A stretch of 9,212 bases of DNA from positions 1 through 9,212 of the forward strand of contig CANRKS010000037.1 of the NCBI GenBank assembly GCA_947631285.1, read 5' to 3'. Position 1 is the first letter of the stretch. Every line of letters begins with the position of its first letter. The position numbers were made by a program, and so were the translations under genes. This document shows positions 1 to 6,771 of the stretch, in pieces. The notes below the pieces were generated by a model. That model had not been told where the DNA came from and made no database searches. It saw only the letters and a list, made by a program, of their open reading frames with translations. The stretch is from an uncultured Bacilli bacterium. GTDB lineage: Bacteria > Bacillota_I > Bacilli_A > RF39 > UBA660.

Positions 1-1
1 A

Positions 2-343
2 TTAGAAAATGGTGACCCAATAGGTTTAATGTATATGAGTGATTTTTTGCTTTCAGCACCAAGCACTACGACCGCCGCAAAAAATAATTGGCTCTTTTTC
101 AAAAATGCGTATAATGGATCATATATACCGGATGGCTATTATTGGACGATGACTCGGACCGAGGCTACTGGTATATATGGTGAACGTTATGCAAGGGTAT
201 TTTATGTGGGCGGGACGACATATGACGAATTGGATGACAAGTATTCCGTTCGTCCTGTCTTCTATCTAAAATCAAGTGACTTAAAAATATCTGGTAAAGG
301 TAAAATTGATGAACCTTACTTAATCGCTGGAATTCCTGATTAA
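2..343 (+). CDS. C-terminal fragment of a probable surface protein (5' end outside the window)
   Basis: An open frame runs in from the left edge without a stop and ends at a TAA, giving 113 visible residues; an internal ATG at 29 is not a convincing start, because the frame is open upstream and no Shine-Dalgarno site precedes it. The visible part is rich in Tyr, Ser, Thr and Gly, has no membrane segment, and near its end carries a 'VRPVFYLKS' block followed by 'SGKGKIDEPYLI'. From memory, this pattern (RPVxxLKS, then G-x-G-x-x-x-x-PY) ends many large secreted or pilin-like surface proteins of gut Firmicutes, often as a repeated or terminal beta-rich domain. Function cannot be given; adhesion or display at the surface is only an inference. 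By hand count the G+C is about 38%, higher than most genes downstream, which fits a fast-evolving or transferred gene. Confidence 0.6.
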   Translation, partial: LENGDPIGLMYMSDFLLSAPSTTTAAKNNWLFFKNAYNGSYIPDGYYWTMTRTEATGIYGERYARVFYVGGTTYDELDDKYSVRPVFYLKSSDLKISGKGKIDEPYLIAGIPD

Positions 344-391
344 ATATAAAATATTTATAATGTTAATTAAATGTTTTTAGTTCGATAATTA

Positions 392-420
392 TTGCGAAAA
401 TTATTATCGTATGCTAAACT
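392..420 (+). promoter_or_regulatory. Sigma-A-type promoter of the T-box operon
   Basis: TTGCGA (392-397) and TAAACT (415-420) are separated by exactly 17 bp, a fair match to -35 and -10 boxes. Predicted transcription start is near 427, just before the first paired base of the T-box Stem I at 429, which supports the assignment. The -35 box lies in the loop of an AT-rich inverted repeat (CGATAAT at 383-389 with ATTATCG at 403-409), which may be incidental. Confidence 0.55.
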
Positions 421-428
421 AATGGCAG

Positions 429-632
429 TTAGCGATGAATTTGTGTGATAATTATCTGTTCTTTTAAAAGAGAGTTAATGGTTGGTGAAAATTAATAAAG
501 ATGGTAATTAGGTATGAACAAGGGAGCTAAAAAGCAGACGTGCTTTAAAACGATAAGAGTATGATTAATTCATAAATAAAGGTGGTACCGCGGGAATTCT
601 CGTCCTTTACTCCTTTATTTATGAATTTTTTT
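429..632 (+). promoter_or_regulatory. T-box riboswitch, methionine (AUG) specifier
   Basis: This is a transcription-attenuating T-box leader that reads uncharged tRNA-Met and lets RNA polymerase proceed into the operon containing metG. Stem I is traceable by eye: base pairs 429-433 with 526-530, an 8-bp helix 449-456 with 503-510, CUUU 461-464 with AAAG 497-500, the AG bulge (AGAG near 470-473), and a terminal helix 474-479 with 491-496 carrying the typical GGUUGGUG loop. The specifier-loop strand has AUG at 514-516 followed by A, in the usual spacing above the basal helix. Stem III is AAAGCA/UGCUUU (531-536/541-546). The conserved T-box GGTGGTACCGCGG is at 581-593; its UGGU would pair with the ACCA end of a tRNA with discriminator A, as in tRNA-Met. 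No Stem II or IIA/B pseudoknot fits between Stems I and III. Confidence 0.93.
567..632 (+). terminator. T-box attenuator terminator (mutually exclusive with antiterminator)
   Basis: Bases 567-582 pair perfectly over 16 bp with 612-627, followed by a T-run through 632. The 5' arm ends in AAAGG (578-582), which in the alternative antiterminator pairs with CCTTT at 604-608 around the T-box bulge. The terminator should form when tRNA-Met is charged and the antiterminator when uncharged tRNA binds. Confidence 0.92.
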
Positions 633-648
633 AAAAGAAGGTGAATAA

Positions 649-1272
649 TTGAAAGCGATTATATTTGATGTTGATAATACTTTAATTGAATGGCAAGAAA
701 ACTTTTTTGAGGCCATTGTTAAAACGTTAAAAGATGAAGGGTATAATTATTCACTTAGCTTAATTCATAAAATATTTGTAACAGTTGATGAAAATGAAGC
801 AGTAAAAGAAAGGTTAGAAAAACAAGATTTAGTTAATTATATAAATGAAAAATGTCATACTAATTTAAATGTCCATTTTGTAGATAAATATATGGAAAAT
901 TTAGATAATTGTATTAGTAAAGATAATGATGTTATTAAAACAATGGAATATTTAAGTCAAAAGTATGATTTATATGTTATAACTAATTGGTTTACAGAAT
1001 GTCAAAAAGTTAGATTAGCTAAATCAGGAATTCTAAAATATTTTAAAGATGTTATTGGGGCTGATCAAAATTATTTTAAACCCGATCCCAGGACGTTTGA
1101 TATTTTATTTAAAAAATATAAGCCAGAAGAATGTGTTTATGTAGGAGATAGTTTAAAAAAAGATGTGATATTTCCTCTTTCTTTAGGAATGAAGGCTATA
1201 TGGAAAACAAATGAAAAGAGTGAAAGATATCAAACAATTAAACAAATTAAAGATTTAATGAATATATTTTAA
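649..1272 (+). CDS. HAD-superfamily hydrolase (subfamily IA-like phosphatase)
   Basis: A 207-residue soluble haloacid-dehalogenase-type hydrolase, most likely a small-molecule phosphatase acting in the cytoplasm. All four HAD motifs are visible: DVDNT at 7-11 (nucleophile D7, acid D9), T112 in 'ITN', K144 in 'KPDP', and GDS with D167 and D172 at 166-172. Residues about 15-90 form the helical cap expected of type I HADs. The start is UUG at 649: an AAGAAGGTG ribosome site at 635-643 is well placed, the in-frame reading begins MKAIIFDVDNT as in the family, and the GTG at 641 leads to an immediate stop. It is the first gene after the T-box and is followed by a dUTPase whose ribosome site overlaps its stop codon. 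The neighbour suggests a nucleotide substrate, in the manner of house-cleaning nucleotidases, but this is inference. Confidence 0.88.
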   Translation: MKAIIFDVDNTLIEWQENFFEAIVKTLKDEGYNYSLSLIHKIFVTVDENEAVKERLEKQDLVNYINEKCHTNLNVHFVDKYMENLDNCISKDNDVIKTMEYLSQKYDLYVITNWFTECQKVRLAKSGILKYFKDVIGADQNYFKPDPRTFDILFKKYKPEECVYVGDSLKKDVIFPLSLGMKAIWKTNEKSERYQTIKQIKDLMNIF

Positions 1273-1282
1273 GGAGTATACA

Positions 1283-1768
1283 ATGGAAAGATATTTTGAA
1301 AAGATTAGTTATGAACAATTTAAAAAAGATATAAAAGAAGATAAGAAATTATATGAAGAATATAAATTGCCAGTGAGAAAAACAAAACATAGTGCGGGTT
1401 ATGATTTTTTAGCTATTGAAGGATTTGAAATAAATCCTGGGGAAATAAAAAAGATACCAACAGGATATAAAGCTAAATTTCCGGGTGATGAAATGCTTAT
1501 CATTGTTGTAAGAAGTAGCATGGGTTTTAAATATAATATAAGAGCCACTAATCAGGTAGGAATTATTGATAGTGATTTTTATAATAATAAAGATAATGAA
1601 GGTCATTTTTATGTATCGCTCCAAAATGAAGGAGATAAGGTATTTAAAGTAAGAAAAGGGGAAGCTTATGCGCAAGGAATATTTTTAAAATATTTAACTT
1701 GTGGTGATGAAGTAAATGTGGAACGCCAAGGTGGTCTTGGTAGTACAAATAGAAAAGAGGAAAGTTAA
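1283..1768 (+). CDS. dut: dUTP diphosphatase (trimeric dUTPase family)
   Basis: Hydrolyses dUTP to dUMP and pyrophosphate, keeping uracil out of DNA and supplying dUMP for dTMP synthesis. The 161 residues carry the five family motifs in order: SAGYDF (37-42), RSSMG (77-81), VGIIDSDFY (92-100) with the catalytic-type Asp96, GEAYAQGIF (126-134) and RQGGLGST (148-155). Between motifs 3 and 4 is the 'YNNKDNEGH' insertion that I recall from many Firmicutes and phage dUTPases. The N-terminal 30 residues extend beyond the minimal fold and are rich in Lys and Glu. In motif 5, the usual Phe that stacks on uracil is Leu152. The start ATG follows an AAGGAG at 1271-1276 that overlaps the upstream stop, and the stop abuts the metG ATG with no gap, so translation is probably coupled. 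Confidence 0.9.
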   Translation: MERYFEKISYEQFKKDIKEDKKLYEEYKLPVRKTKHSAGYDFLAIEGFEINPGEIKKIPTGYKAKFPGDEMLIIVVRSSMGFKYNIRATNQVGIIDSDFYNNKDNEGHFYVSLQNEGDKVFKVRKGEAYAQGIFLKYLTCGDEVNVERQGGLGSTNRKEES

Positions 1769-3292
1769 ATGAAAGGAAAGTATTATATAACAACACCAAT
1801 ATATTATCCAAGTGCAGAATTTCATATTGGGCATTGTTATACCACTATTATCGCCGATGCCATTGCGAGATATAAAAGATTATCAGGATATGATGTATTT
1901 TTTCAAACAGGAACGGATGAACATGGTTTAAAGATTGAAAATAAAGCGAAAGAAGCTGGAGTAACTCCCAAAGAATATGTTGATAAGATCATTGAAAATG
2001 CGAAAGACTTATGGCATAGTTTAAATATTTCTTATGATTTTTTTATTAGAACAACTGATGAATTTCATGTTAAAAAAGTTCAACAAATATTTAAAAAGTT
2101 ATATGATCAAGGTGATATTTATAAGGGAGAATATAAGGGATTATATTGTGTCCCTTGTGAATCATTTTGGACTGAAACTCAAGTTATTGATGGTAAATGT
2201 CCTGATTGTGGTAGGATAGTTAATGAAGTAACGGAGGAAGCTTATTTTTTTAGATTAAGTAAGTATCAAAAGAAATTAGAGGAATATTATGAAAGCCATC
2301 CTCATTTTATTGAACCGGAATCAAGAAAAAATGAAATGCTTAATAACTTTATTCGTCCTGGTTTAGAAGATTTATGTGTTTCTCGAACATCTTTTACTTG
2401 GGGTATTCCTGTTACTTTTGATGAAAAACATGTTATATATGTTTGGATTGATGCTTTAACGAATTATATTACTAGTTTAGGATATCCGGATATTACACCA
2501 GAATTTAAAAAATATTGGCCAGCTGACTTACATTTAGTGGGAAAAGAAATTGTGAGATTTCATACAATTATCTGGCCTGCAATCTTAATGGCTTTAGGCT
2601 TAGAACTTCCAACGCAAGTATTTGGCCATGGTTGGTTAATAATTGATGGAGGTAAAATAAGTAAAAGTTTAGGAAACTATAAAGATCCAAGAGAATATAT
2701 TAATGCTTATGGCGTTGATGCTGTTCGTTATTTTGCTCTTCGTGAAGTACCTTTTGGTAGTGATGGTAATTTCTCTGAGAAAGCTTTAATTACCAGAACC
2801 AATGGTGATTTGTGCAATATTTTAGGTAATCTGGTAAGTAGAACAATTCAAATGGGAATTAAATACTTTAATGGAGTGGTAACTAATCCTTTAGCTCGAG
2901 AAGATATTGATTCTTACTTACTATCAGCTATTGCTAATTTAAAAGATGAAGTAGATAAAAAAGTTGAAGCTTTAAAAATAAATGAGGCTTTAGAAAGTAT
3001 ATTTGAAGTATTAAGAAAATGTAACAAATATATCGATGATACAACACCTTGGGTTTTAGCTAAAGATGAAAGTAAGAAAGAAAGATTAGAAACAGTTATT
3101 TATAACTTACTTGAAGGAATTAGAGTATGTGCTATTTTATTACAAGCTTTTATTCCTACAACTTCTGAAAAAATATTTAAAGGATTAAATATTACGAAGA
3201 CAGATTTTGCTAATATTAATGAAAAAGAAGAAGTTTATAATTTAGGGAATGAGAAACCAGCAAATCTTTTTGAAAGGATTAAAGAAGATTAA
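1769..3292 (+). CDS. metG: Methionyl-tRNA synthetase
   Basis: Class I aminoacyl-tRNA synthetase that attaches methionine to initiator and elongator tRNA-Met with ATP. The HIGH signature is at 19-22 and the KMSKS loop appears as KISKS at 296-300. A four-cysteine zinc knuckle in the connective region uses C127, C130, C144 and C147. The C-terminal part (about 330-507) is the helical anticodon-binding domain, with the Trp of 'TTPWVLAK' visible. At 507 residues it lacks the C-terminal Trbp111/EMAP-II-like tRNA-binding domain present in the longer Bacillus enzyme (about 660 residues). It starts directly after the dut stop and its TAA overlaps the tatD ATG. The Met-specific T-box 1.1 kb upstream gives the expected feedback: low charging of tRNA-Met raises transcription. 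Confidence 0.97.
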   Translation: MKGKYYITTPIYYPSAEFHIGHCYTTIIADAIARYKRLSGYDVFFQTGTDEHGLKIENKAKEAGVTPKEYVDKIIENAKDLWHSLNISYDFFIRTTDEFHVKKVQQIFKKLYDQGDIYKGEYKGLYCVPCESFWTETQVIDGKCPDCGRIVNEVTEEAYFFRLSKYQKKLEEYYESHPHFIEPESRKNEMLNNFIRPGLEDLCVSRTSFTWGIPVTFDEKHVIYVWIDALTNYITSLGYPDITPEFKKYWPADLHLVGKEIVRFHTIIWPAILMALGLELPTQVFGHGWLIIDGGKISKSLGNYKDPREYINAYGVDAVRYFALREVPFGSDGNFSEKALITRTNGDLCNILGNLVSRTIQMGIKYFNGVVTNPLAREDIDSYLLSAIANLKDEVDKKVEALKINEALESIFEVLRKCNKYIDDTTPWVLAKDESKKERLETVIYNLLEGIRVCAILLQAFIPTTSEKIFKGLNITKTDFANINEKEEVYNLGNEKPANLFERIKED

Positions 3293-4053
3293 TGTTTACC
3301 GATAGTCATTGTCATTTATATAAAGAATATTATGAAAATTTAGACTCTATTATTGAAGATAGTATTAAGCAAAAAGTAAATCGATTTATAAATAATGGAT
3401 GTGATAAATTATCTAATATAGAAGTTTTAGAAGGAATAAAACTTTATGATAATATGTATGGTACTTTAGGAATTCATCCCGAAAATGTTGATAGCTATAC
3501 TAGGGAAGATTTAAAGTTTATTGAAGATAATTTAGCTAATCCTAAAATTATAGCAATTGGCGAAATTGGCTTAGATTATCATTATTCTAAAGAAAATAAA
3601 GATAAACAAATTAACTTATTAGAATTACAATTACAAATGGCTGAAAAATATCATATACCAGTGGTTATTCATAGTAGAGAAGCAACTTTAGATACTATTA
3701 ATTCTTTAAAAAAATATAAGGTTAAAGGGGTAATTCATTCTTTTAGTGGTTCCCTTGAAACCGCTAGAGAGTATTTAAAAATGGGCTATTTACTTGGGGT
3801 TAATGGCGTTATAACTTTTAAAAATGCTAATATTAAAGAAGTTATTAAAGAAATACCTTTAGATAAAATAGTTTTAGAAACAGATTCCCCTTATCTTACG
3901 CCTGAACCTTTTAGAGGTAAACAAAATAATCCTAGTCATATAATTGATATTGCTAAATTTGTTGCTGATTTAAAAGGTATAAGTTTAGAAGAACTAGCTC
4001 ATATTACTAATCAAAACATTGAAAATTTATTTAAGAAAATACAAGATAACTAA
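3292..4053 (+). CDS. tatD: TatD family metal-dependent hydrolase / deoxyribonuclease
   Basis: A 253-residue TIM-barrel amidohydrolase-type nuclease of the TatD/YcfH family, implicated in 3'-5' DNA or RNA trimming and repair. Metal ligands expected for the family are present: H6 and H8 in 'DSHCHL', E91 in 'GEIGLDYH', H127 in 'VIHSRE', H149 in 'IHSFSG' and D198 in 'ETDSPYL'. Length is normal for the family. The ATG overlaps the metG stop by one base (TAATG), so it is translationally coupled as the last gene of the T-box operon; its final codons form the left arm of the operon terminator. The metG-tatD pair is conserved in Bacillus (metS-yabD). Exact physiological substrate is not evident from sequence. 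Confidence 0.95.
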   Translation: MFTDSHCHLYKEYYENLDSIIEDSIKQKVNRFINNGCDKLSNIEVLEGIKLYDNMYGTLGIHPENVDSYTREDLKFIEDNLANPKIIAIGEIGLDYHYSKENKDKQINLLELQLQMAEKYHIPVVIHSREATLDTINSLKKYKVKGVIHSFSGSLETAREYLKMGYLLGVNGVITFKNANIKEVIKEIPLDKIVLETDSPYLTPEPFRGKQNNPSHIIDIAKFVADLKGISLEELAHITNQNIENLFKKIQDN

Positions 4054-4074
4054 TATTTCTAGTTGTCTTTTTTT
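4043..4074 (+). terminator. Rho-independent terminator of the T-box operon
   Basis: AAGATAACTA (4043-4052) pairs over 10 bp with TAGTTGTCTT (4060-4069), one pair being G-U, with a 7-base loop and a run of seven T ending at 4074. The left arm includes the last codons and stop of tatD. Confidence 0.9.
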
Positions 4075-4117
4075 GTAAAGTGTTTTTTTAAAAAGATAGT
4101 CTAGCCATGATTTAATA

Positions 4118-4126
4118 TGATATATT
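4118..4126 (+). promoter_or_regulatory. Possible extended -10 promoter for the WG-repeat membrane protein
   Basis: TGATATATT fits an extended -10 element (TG-n-TATATT, the hexamer at 4121-4126 matching five of six consensus bases). No good -35 box lies 17-18 bp upstream. Start of transcription would be near 4133, leaving a leader of about 20 bases before the GTG at 4152. The gene needs a promoter here because a strong terminator precedes it. Confidence 0.4.
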
Positions 4127-4151
4127 GTAGTTAAGAATGGGATGATTATAG

Positions 4152-5345
4152 GTGAGTACTGGAAAAAGAATTGCTTTCAATCTTTTATTTGTTTTCCTTT
4201 TTATTGGTTTAGGAATAGGTATTGGTTTTGTCATAACTAATTATGCCAACAGGGATACTTCCAAACCGGGAATAAATGTAGATTATGACGATGGACAAAT
4301 TTATGTGCCTGGTCATTATGTAGTTAATCCTAAGCCAGAAGGGGCTAAAGAATATTTAGAAAAAAAATATGAACAACTTTATGCCTATGAATTTATCGAT
4401 GGCTATTTTGTAGCTTATAAATATAATAATGCTAATGAAAGATATGAATATTTGAATTCTACTTCTTGTGGAAGAGTTTGTGAAATAGCGTCTTATGTCC
4501 ATTTTACTTATGAAGATTTAGATGTTGGTCGCGTAGTTATTAACTCTGATGATAAAAACATTATTTTTGATTTTAATAAAGGTTCACTTGGTACGTATGA
4601 TTATATTGAATTAATTGAAGATAATGATGAAAAATATTTCATAGTTAAAAATGACAATCAATGTAGTTTAATGACTTTATATGGTAAAACTCTATACAGT
4701 GTTAATGGTGAACTTACGGATTGGGATTTAGCTGGTAATAAAGGCTTAGATGGCTATATGTACTCTATTAAAAATAATTTAATGGTTTATCATGAGAATA
4801 ATAAATATGGCCTACTTAAACTTGATGATGGTGCTATATTAATCGGAGCGAAGTTTGATTATTTAAGATTGTTATATTATAGTCATAATGAGTTTAATAC
4901 GTCCTACGTTAAGATAAAAGAAAAAGATAAATGGTATTTATATAATATTAAAGAAAATAAAAAAGTATTAGATACGGGTTATGATCAAATAATAACTGTG
5001 TATAATGATGTTTTAGTAGTTGAAGAAAATAAAAATATTTATTTTAAAAATTTAAAAGGAAATAATTTAGTAAATGATAGTGTTAAAATTTCTCAATCAT
5101 TTGAAGATATAGATTATGATTGGGAAATTATTAGCAATAATATTAGTTTTAAAGTAAGTGATAGTAATATTTATGTTGTAATGCCTAATAATAATGAAAA
5201 TCTATATTATTCTTTTGAAGATGATGGTATAGAGGATAATGGAAAATATTATGATAATCTTGAAGAATATATAGAAGCAGGTCAAAAAAATATTACAGTT
5301 TATAGATTTGATATTAATAATAAAAAACTAACAAAACTAAACTAA
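4152..5345 (+). CDS. Membrane-anchored extracytoplasmic protein with WG-like repeats, function unknown
   Basis: Not recognised as a named protein. The 397 residues begin with a short positive stretch (K5, R6) and one hydrophobic segment at about 9-29 without a cleavage motif, so it is probably an N-terminally anchored protein facing outward. The rest is Asp/Asn/Tyr-rich and predicted beta-rich. Units resembling WG (KWG) repeats occur at about 214-238 ('NKYGLLKLDDG', then 'AKFDYL'), 257-280 ('DKWYLYNIKEN', then 'GYDQI') and weakly at 290-306. Two cysteines (C106, C110) could form a disulfide. The start is GTG: an in-frame TAG lies immediately upstream (4149-4151) and no Met codon occurs before the hydrophobic segment, so the start is forced. 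The Shine-Dalgarno site is weak. It is a single-gene unit between two terminators. No homologue occupies this place in Bacillus subtilis. Confidence 0.8.
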   Translation: MSTGKRIAFNLLFVFLFIGLGIGIGFVITNYANRDTSKPGINVDYDDGQIYVPGHYVVNPKPEGAKEYLEKKYEQLYAYEFIDGYFVAYKYNNANERYEYLNSTSCGRVCEIASYVHFTYEDLDVGRVVINSDDKNIIFDFNKGSLGTYDYIELIEDNDEKYFIVKNDNQCSLMTLYGKTLYSVNGELTDWDLAGNKGLDGYMYSIKNNLMVYHENNKYGLLKLDDGAILIGAKFDYLRLLYYSHNEFNTSYVKIKEKDKWYLYNIKENKKVLDTGYDQIITVYNDVLVVEENKNIYFKNLKGNNLVNDSVKISQSFEDIDYDWEIISNNISFKVSDSNIYVVMPNNNENLYYSFEDDGIEDNGKYYDNLEEYIEAGQKNITVYRFDINNKKLTKLN

Positions 5346-5355
5346 ATAAAAGTTC

Positions 5356-5389
5356 AAAGATAACCTGGTAACGCTTGTTATCTTTTTTT
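5356..5389 (+). terminator. Rho-independent terminator
   Basis: AAAGATAAC (5356-5364) pairs perfectly with GTTATCTTT (5377-5385) around a 12-base loop, and the run of T continues to 5389. It ends the WG-repeat gene; its last two T are also the first bases of the next -35 box. Confidence 0.9.
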
Positions 5390-5416
5390 GACATTAGCAG
5401 TAAAATTAGTTATAAT
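5388..5416 (+). promoter_or_regulatory. Near-perfect sigma-A promoter of the 3D-protein/rsmA operon
   Basis: TTGACA (5388-5393) and TATAAT (5411-5416) match consensus exactly with a 17-bp spacer. Transcription should start near 5423, giving a leader of about 15 bases that is little more than the AGAAGGTG ribosome site (5426-5433). Strong constitutive expression is expected unless a repressor acts, and I see no operator repeat around it. Confidence 0.92.
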
Positions 5417-5437
5417 TAATATGTTAGAAGGTGAATA

Positions 5438-5980
5438 ATGAAAAGAGTAATCAATTTTATAATTAGAACATCTTTTATAATTCTTTTTGTTGTGGCTTCT
5501 TCTAGTTATGTTAATATTGTGGAAACTAAGTCATATAGTGATAATATTAATAAAACAGTTAATCTATCAACAATGGCTTTAAAAGCGCAAGAATTTCAAG
5601 AAAATGATATATATAGTGCTAAAGATACATTTACTGGTGATTTAACCGGCTATGTTTATAATTGCCCTTTATGTGGAGGAACTTTAGGGTGTAAGCCTTC
5701 TTATGATATAACAGATGGTAAAACAACTTATCCTGATGAGACATATGGAGTTGTTAGAATAGTGGCATCATCTAAAAATTTACCATGTGGCTCTATTGTC
5801 AGATTTCAAACTAATCGGATATCAAGTGAACCAGTAATTGCTATTGTGCTTGATCGAGGAGTTAGGGGTAATGCTTTAGACTTACTTAGTAGTGATATTA
5901 GATACGCTTATGATATTGTAGAAAGAAGCGTAATAACTTATGATGTATTAAGATTTGGTTATGGAACAAATGAAGGCTAA
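5438..5980 (+). CDS. Exported 3D-domain protein (YabE-like position, lytic/cell-wall remodelling type)
   Basis: A 180-residue exported protein with an N-terminal hydrophobic segment (about 5-24; signal peptide or anchor). Its C-terminal half (about 103-174) is a 3D domain, the double-psi beta-barrel related to MltA-type lytic enzymes and found in Bacillus YabE, which occupies the same position between tatD and ksgA. Visible family elements are 'NLPCGSIVRF' (usual IPLGT), 'IVLDRGVRGNALDLL' (D139, D148) and the 'R-x-x-YDVLRFG' end. Of the three Asp that name the family, the first appears replaced: the usual AVDP position reads 'VASS'. The G5 and DUF348 regions of YabE are missing. A cysteine cluster C76-x2-C79-x5-C85, plus C117, precedes and enters the domain and could bind metal or form disulfides. 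A strong promoter and ribosome site lie directly upstream, and the 3' end overlaps rsmA. A peptidoglycan role is inferred from the family. Confidence 0.85.
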   Translation: MKRVINFIIRTSFIILFVVASSSYVNIVETKSYSDNINKTVNLSTMALKAQEFQENDIYSAKDTFTGDLTGYVYNCPLCGGTLGCKPSYDITDGKTTYPDETYGVVRIVASSKNLPCGSIVRFQTNRISSEPVIAIVLDRGVRGNALDLLSSDIRYAYDIVERSVITYDVLRFGYGTNEG

Positions 5981-6758
5981 AAAGAGTTTAGGACAAAATT
6001 TTTTAATTGATGAAAAAGTCATAAATAAAATAGATGAAAGTATTTTAGCAACCCCAAATGATTTAATAATTGAAATAGGACCTGGAATGGGAGCTTTAAC
6101 AAAAAAGTTAAAAGCTAAAGGATCTTTTTTATTAGCGTATGAAATTGATCATGATTTAGAAAGTTATCTTAAGGTCCTTGAAGATGAAAAAGTAAAAATA
6201 ATCTGGCAAGATATTTTAACAAGTGATATTAAAAATGATATAAAGAATATTAAATATGAAAATTTATATATTGTAGGAAATTTACCTTATTATATAACAA
6301 CACCTATTATAAAGTATTTAATTAGTTTAGATTTAAATGCCAACGAAATGCTATTTATGGTTCAAGATGAAGTTGCCGATCGCTTTACAGCTTTACCTAA
6401 GAGTAAAGAATATGGGAGTATGACATTATATTTAAAATATTATTTTGAAGTTAAGAAATTATTTAAAGTAGATAAAAATTGTTTTAAACCGATTCCTAAA
6501 GTTGACAGTGCGATTATAAAATTAGAAAAAAGGAAAGATAAACCTAACGTAAAAGAAGATGACTATTTTAAAATAATTAATGAAAGCTTTAGAATGAAAC
6601 GGAAGACTTTAAAGAATAATTTAAGTAATTATGATTTTCCAATAATAAAAGCAATTCTTGATAAATATCAATATAAAGAAAATGTTAGGGCGGAAGAATT
6701 AGAAGAAGAAGTATTTGTAGAGATTACTCATAAAATAGAAGAAAATAAAGAAAAATAA
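5970..6758 (+). CDS. rsmA: 16S rRNA (adenine1518-N6/adenine1519-N6)-dimethyltransferase
   Basis: RsmA (KsgA) uses S-adenosylmethionine to dimethylate two adjacent adenines in the helix-45 loop of 16S rRNA late in small-subunit assembly. From this start the protein has 262 residues: 'KKSLGQNFL' at 4-12, the SAM-binding loop EIGPGMGALT at 35-44, acidic E58 at the end of strand 2, D81 in 'WQDIL', and the catalytic NLPYY at 104-108; the C-terminal helical domain follows from about 180. Possible starts are TTG 5955, ATG 5961 and ATG 5970. I prefer 5970, since GGA at 5963-5965 is the only ribosome-site-like sequence; the first two lack one. All options overlap the end of the 3D gene (11 bases for 5970), so expression is coupled. 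The RnmV gene that precedes ksgA in Bacillus is absent here. Confidence 0.95.
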   Translation: MKAKKSLGQNFLIDEKVINKIDESILATPNDLIIEIGPGMGALTKKLKAKGSFLLAYEIDHDLESYLKVLEDEKVKIIWQDILTSDIKNDIKNIKYENLYIVGNLPYYITTPIIKYLISLDLNANEMLFMVQDEVADRFTALPKSKEYGSMTLYLKYYFEVKKLFKVDKNCFKPIPKVDSAIIKLEKRKDKPNVKEDDYFKIINESFRMKRKTLKNNLSNYDFPIIKAILDKYQYKENVRAEELEEEVFVEITHKIEENKEK

Positions 6759-6771
6759 AAAGAGGGAAGAT

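Noticed and set aside
383..409. Inverted repeat CGATAAT/ATTATCG as terminator of the first gene
   Set aside because: The stem is short and AT-rich and no T-run follows; it overlaps the proposed -35 box instead. The purely AT palindrome at 341-357 was rejected for the same reason, so no terminator for the first gene is called.
1409..1675. Reverse-strand open frame of 88 codons
   Set aside because: It lies wholly inside dut, has no ribosome site, and its Ile/Phe/Lys-rich product is what antisense AT-rich coding sequence gives.
2034..2219. Forward open frame of 61 codons
   Set aside because: It is out of frame inside metG, whose motifs are complete across this stretch.
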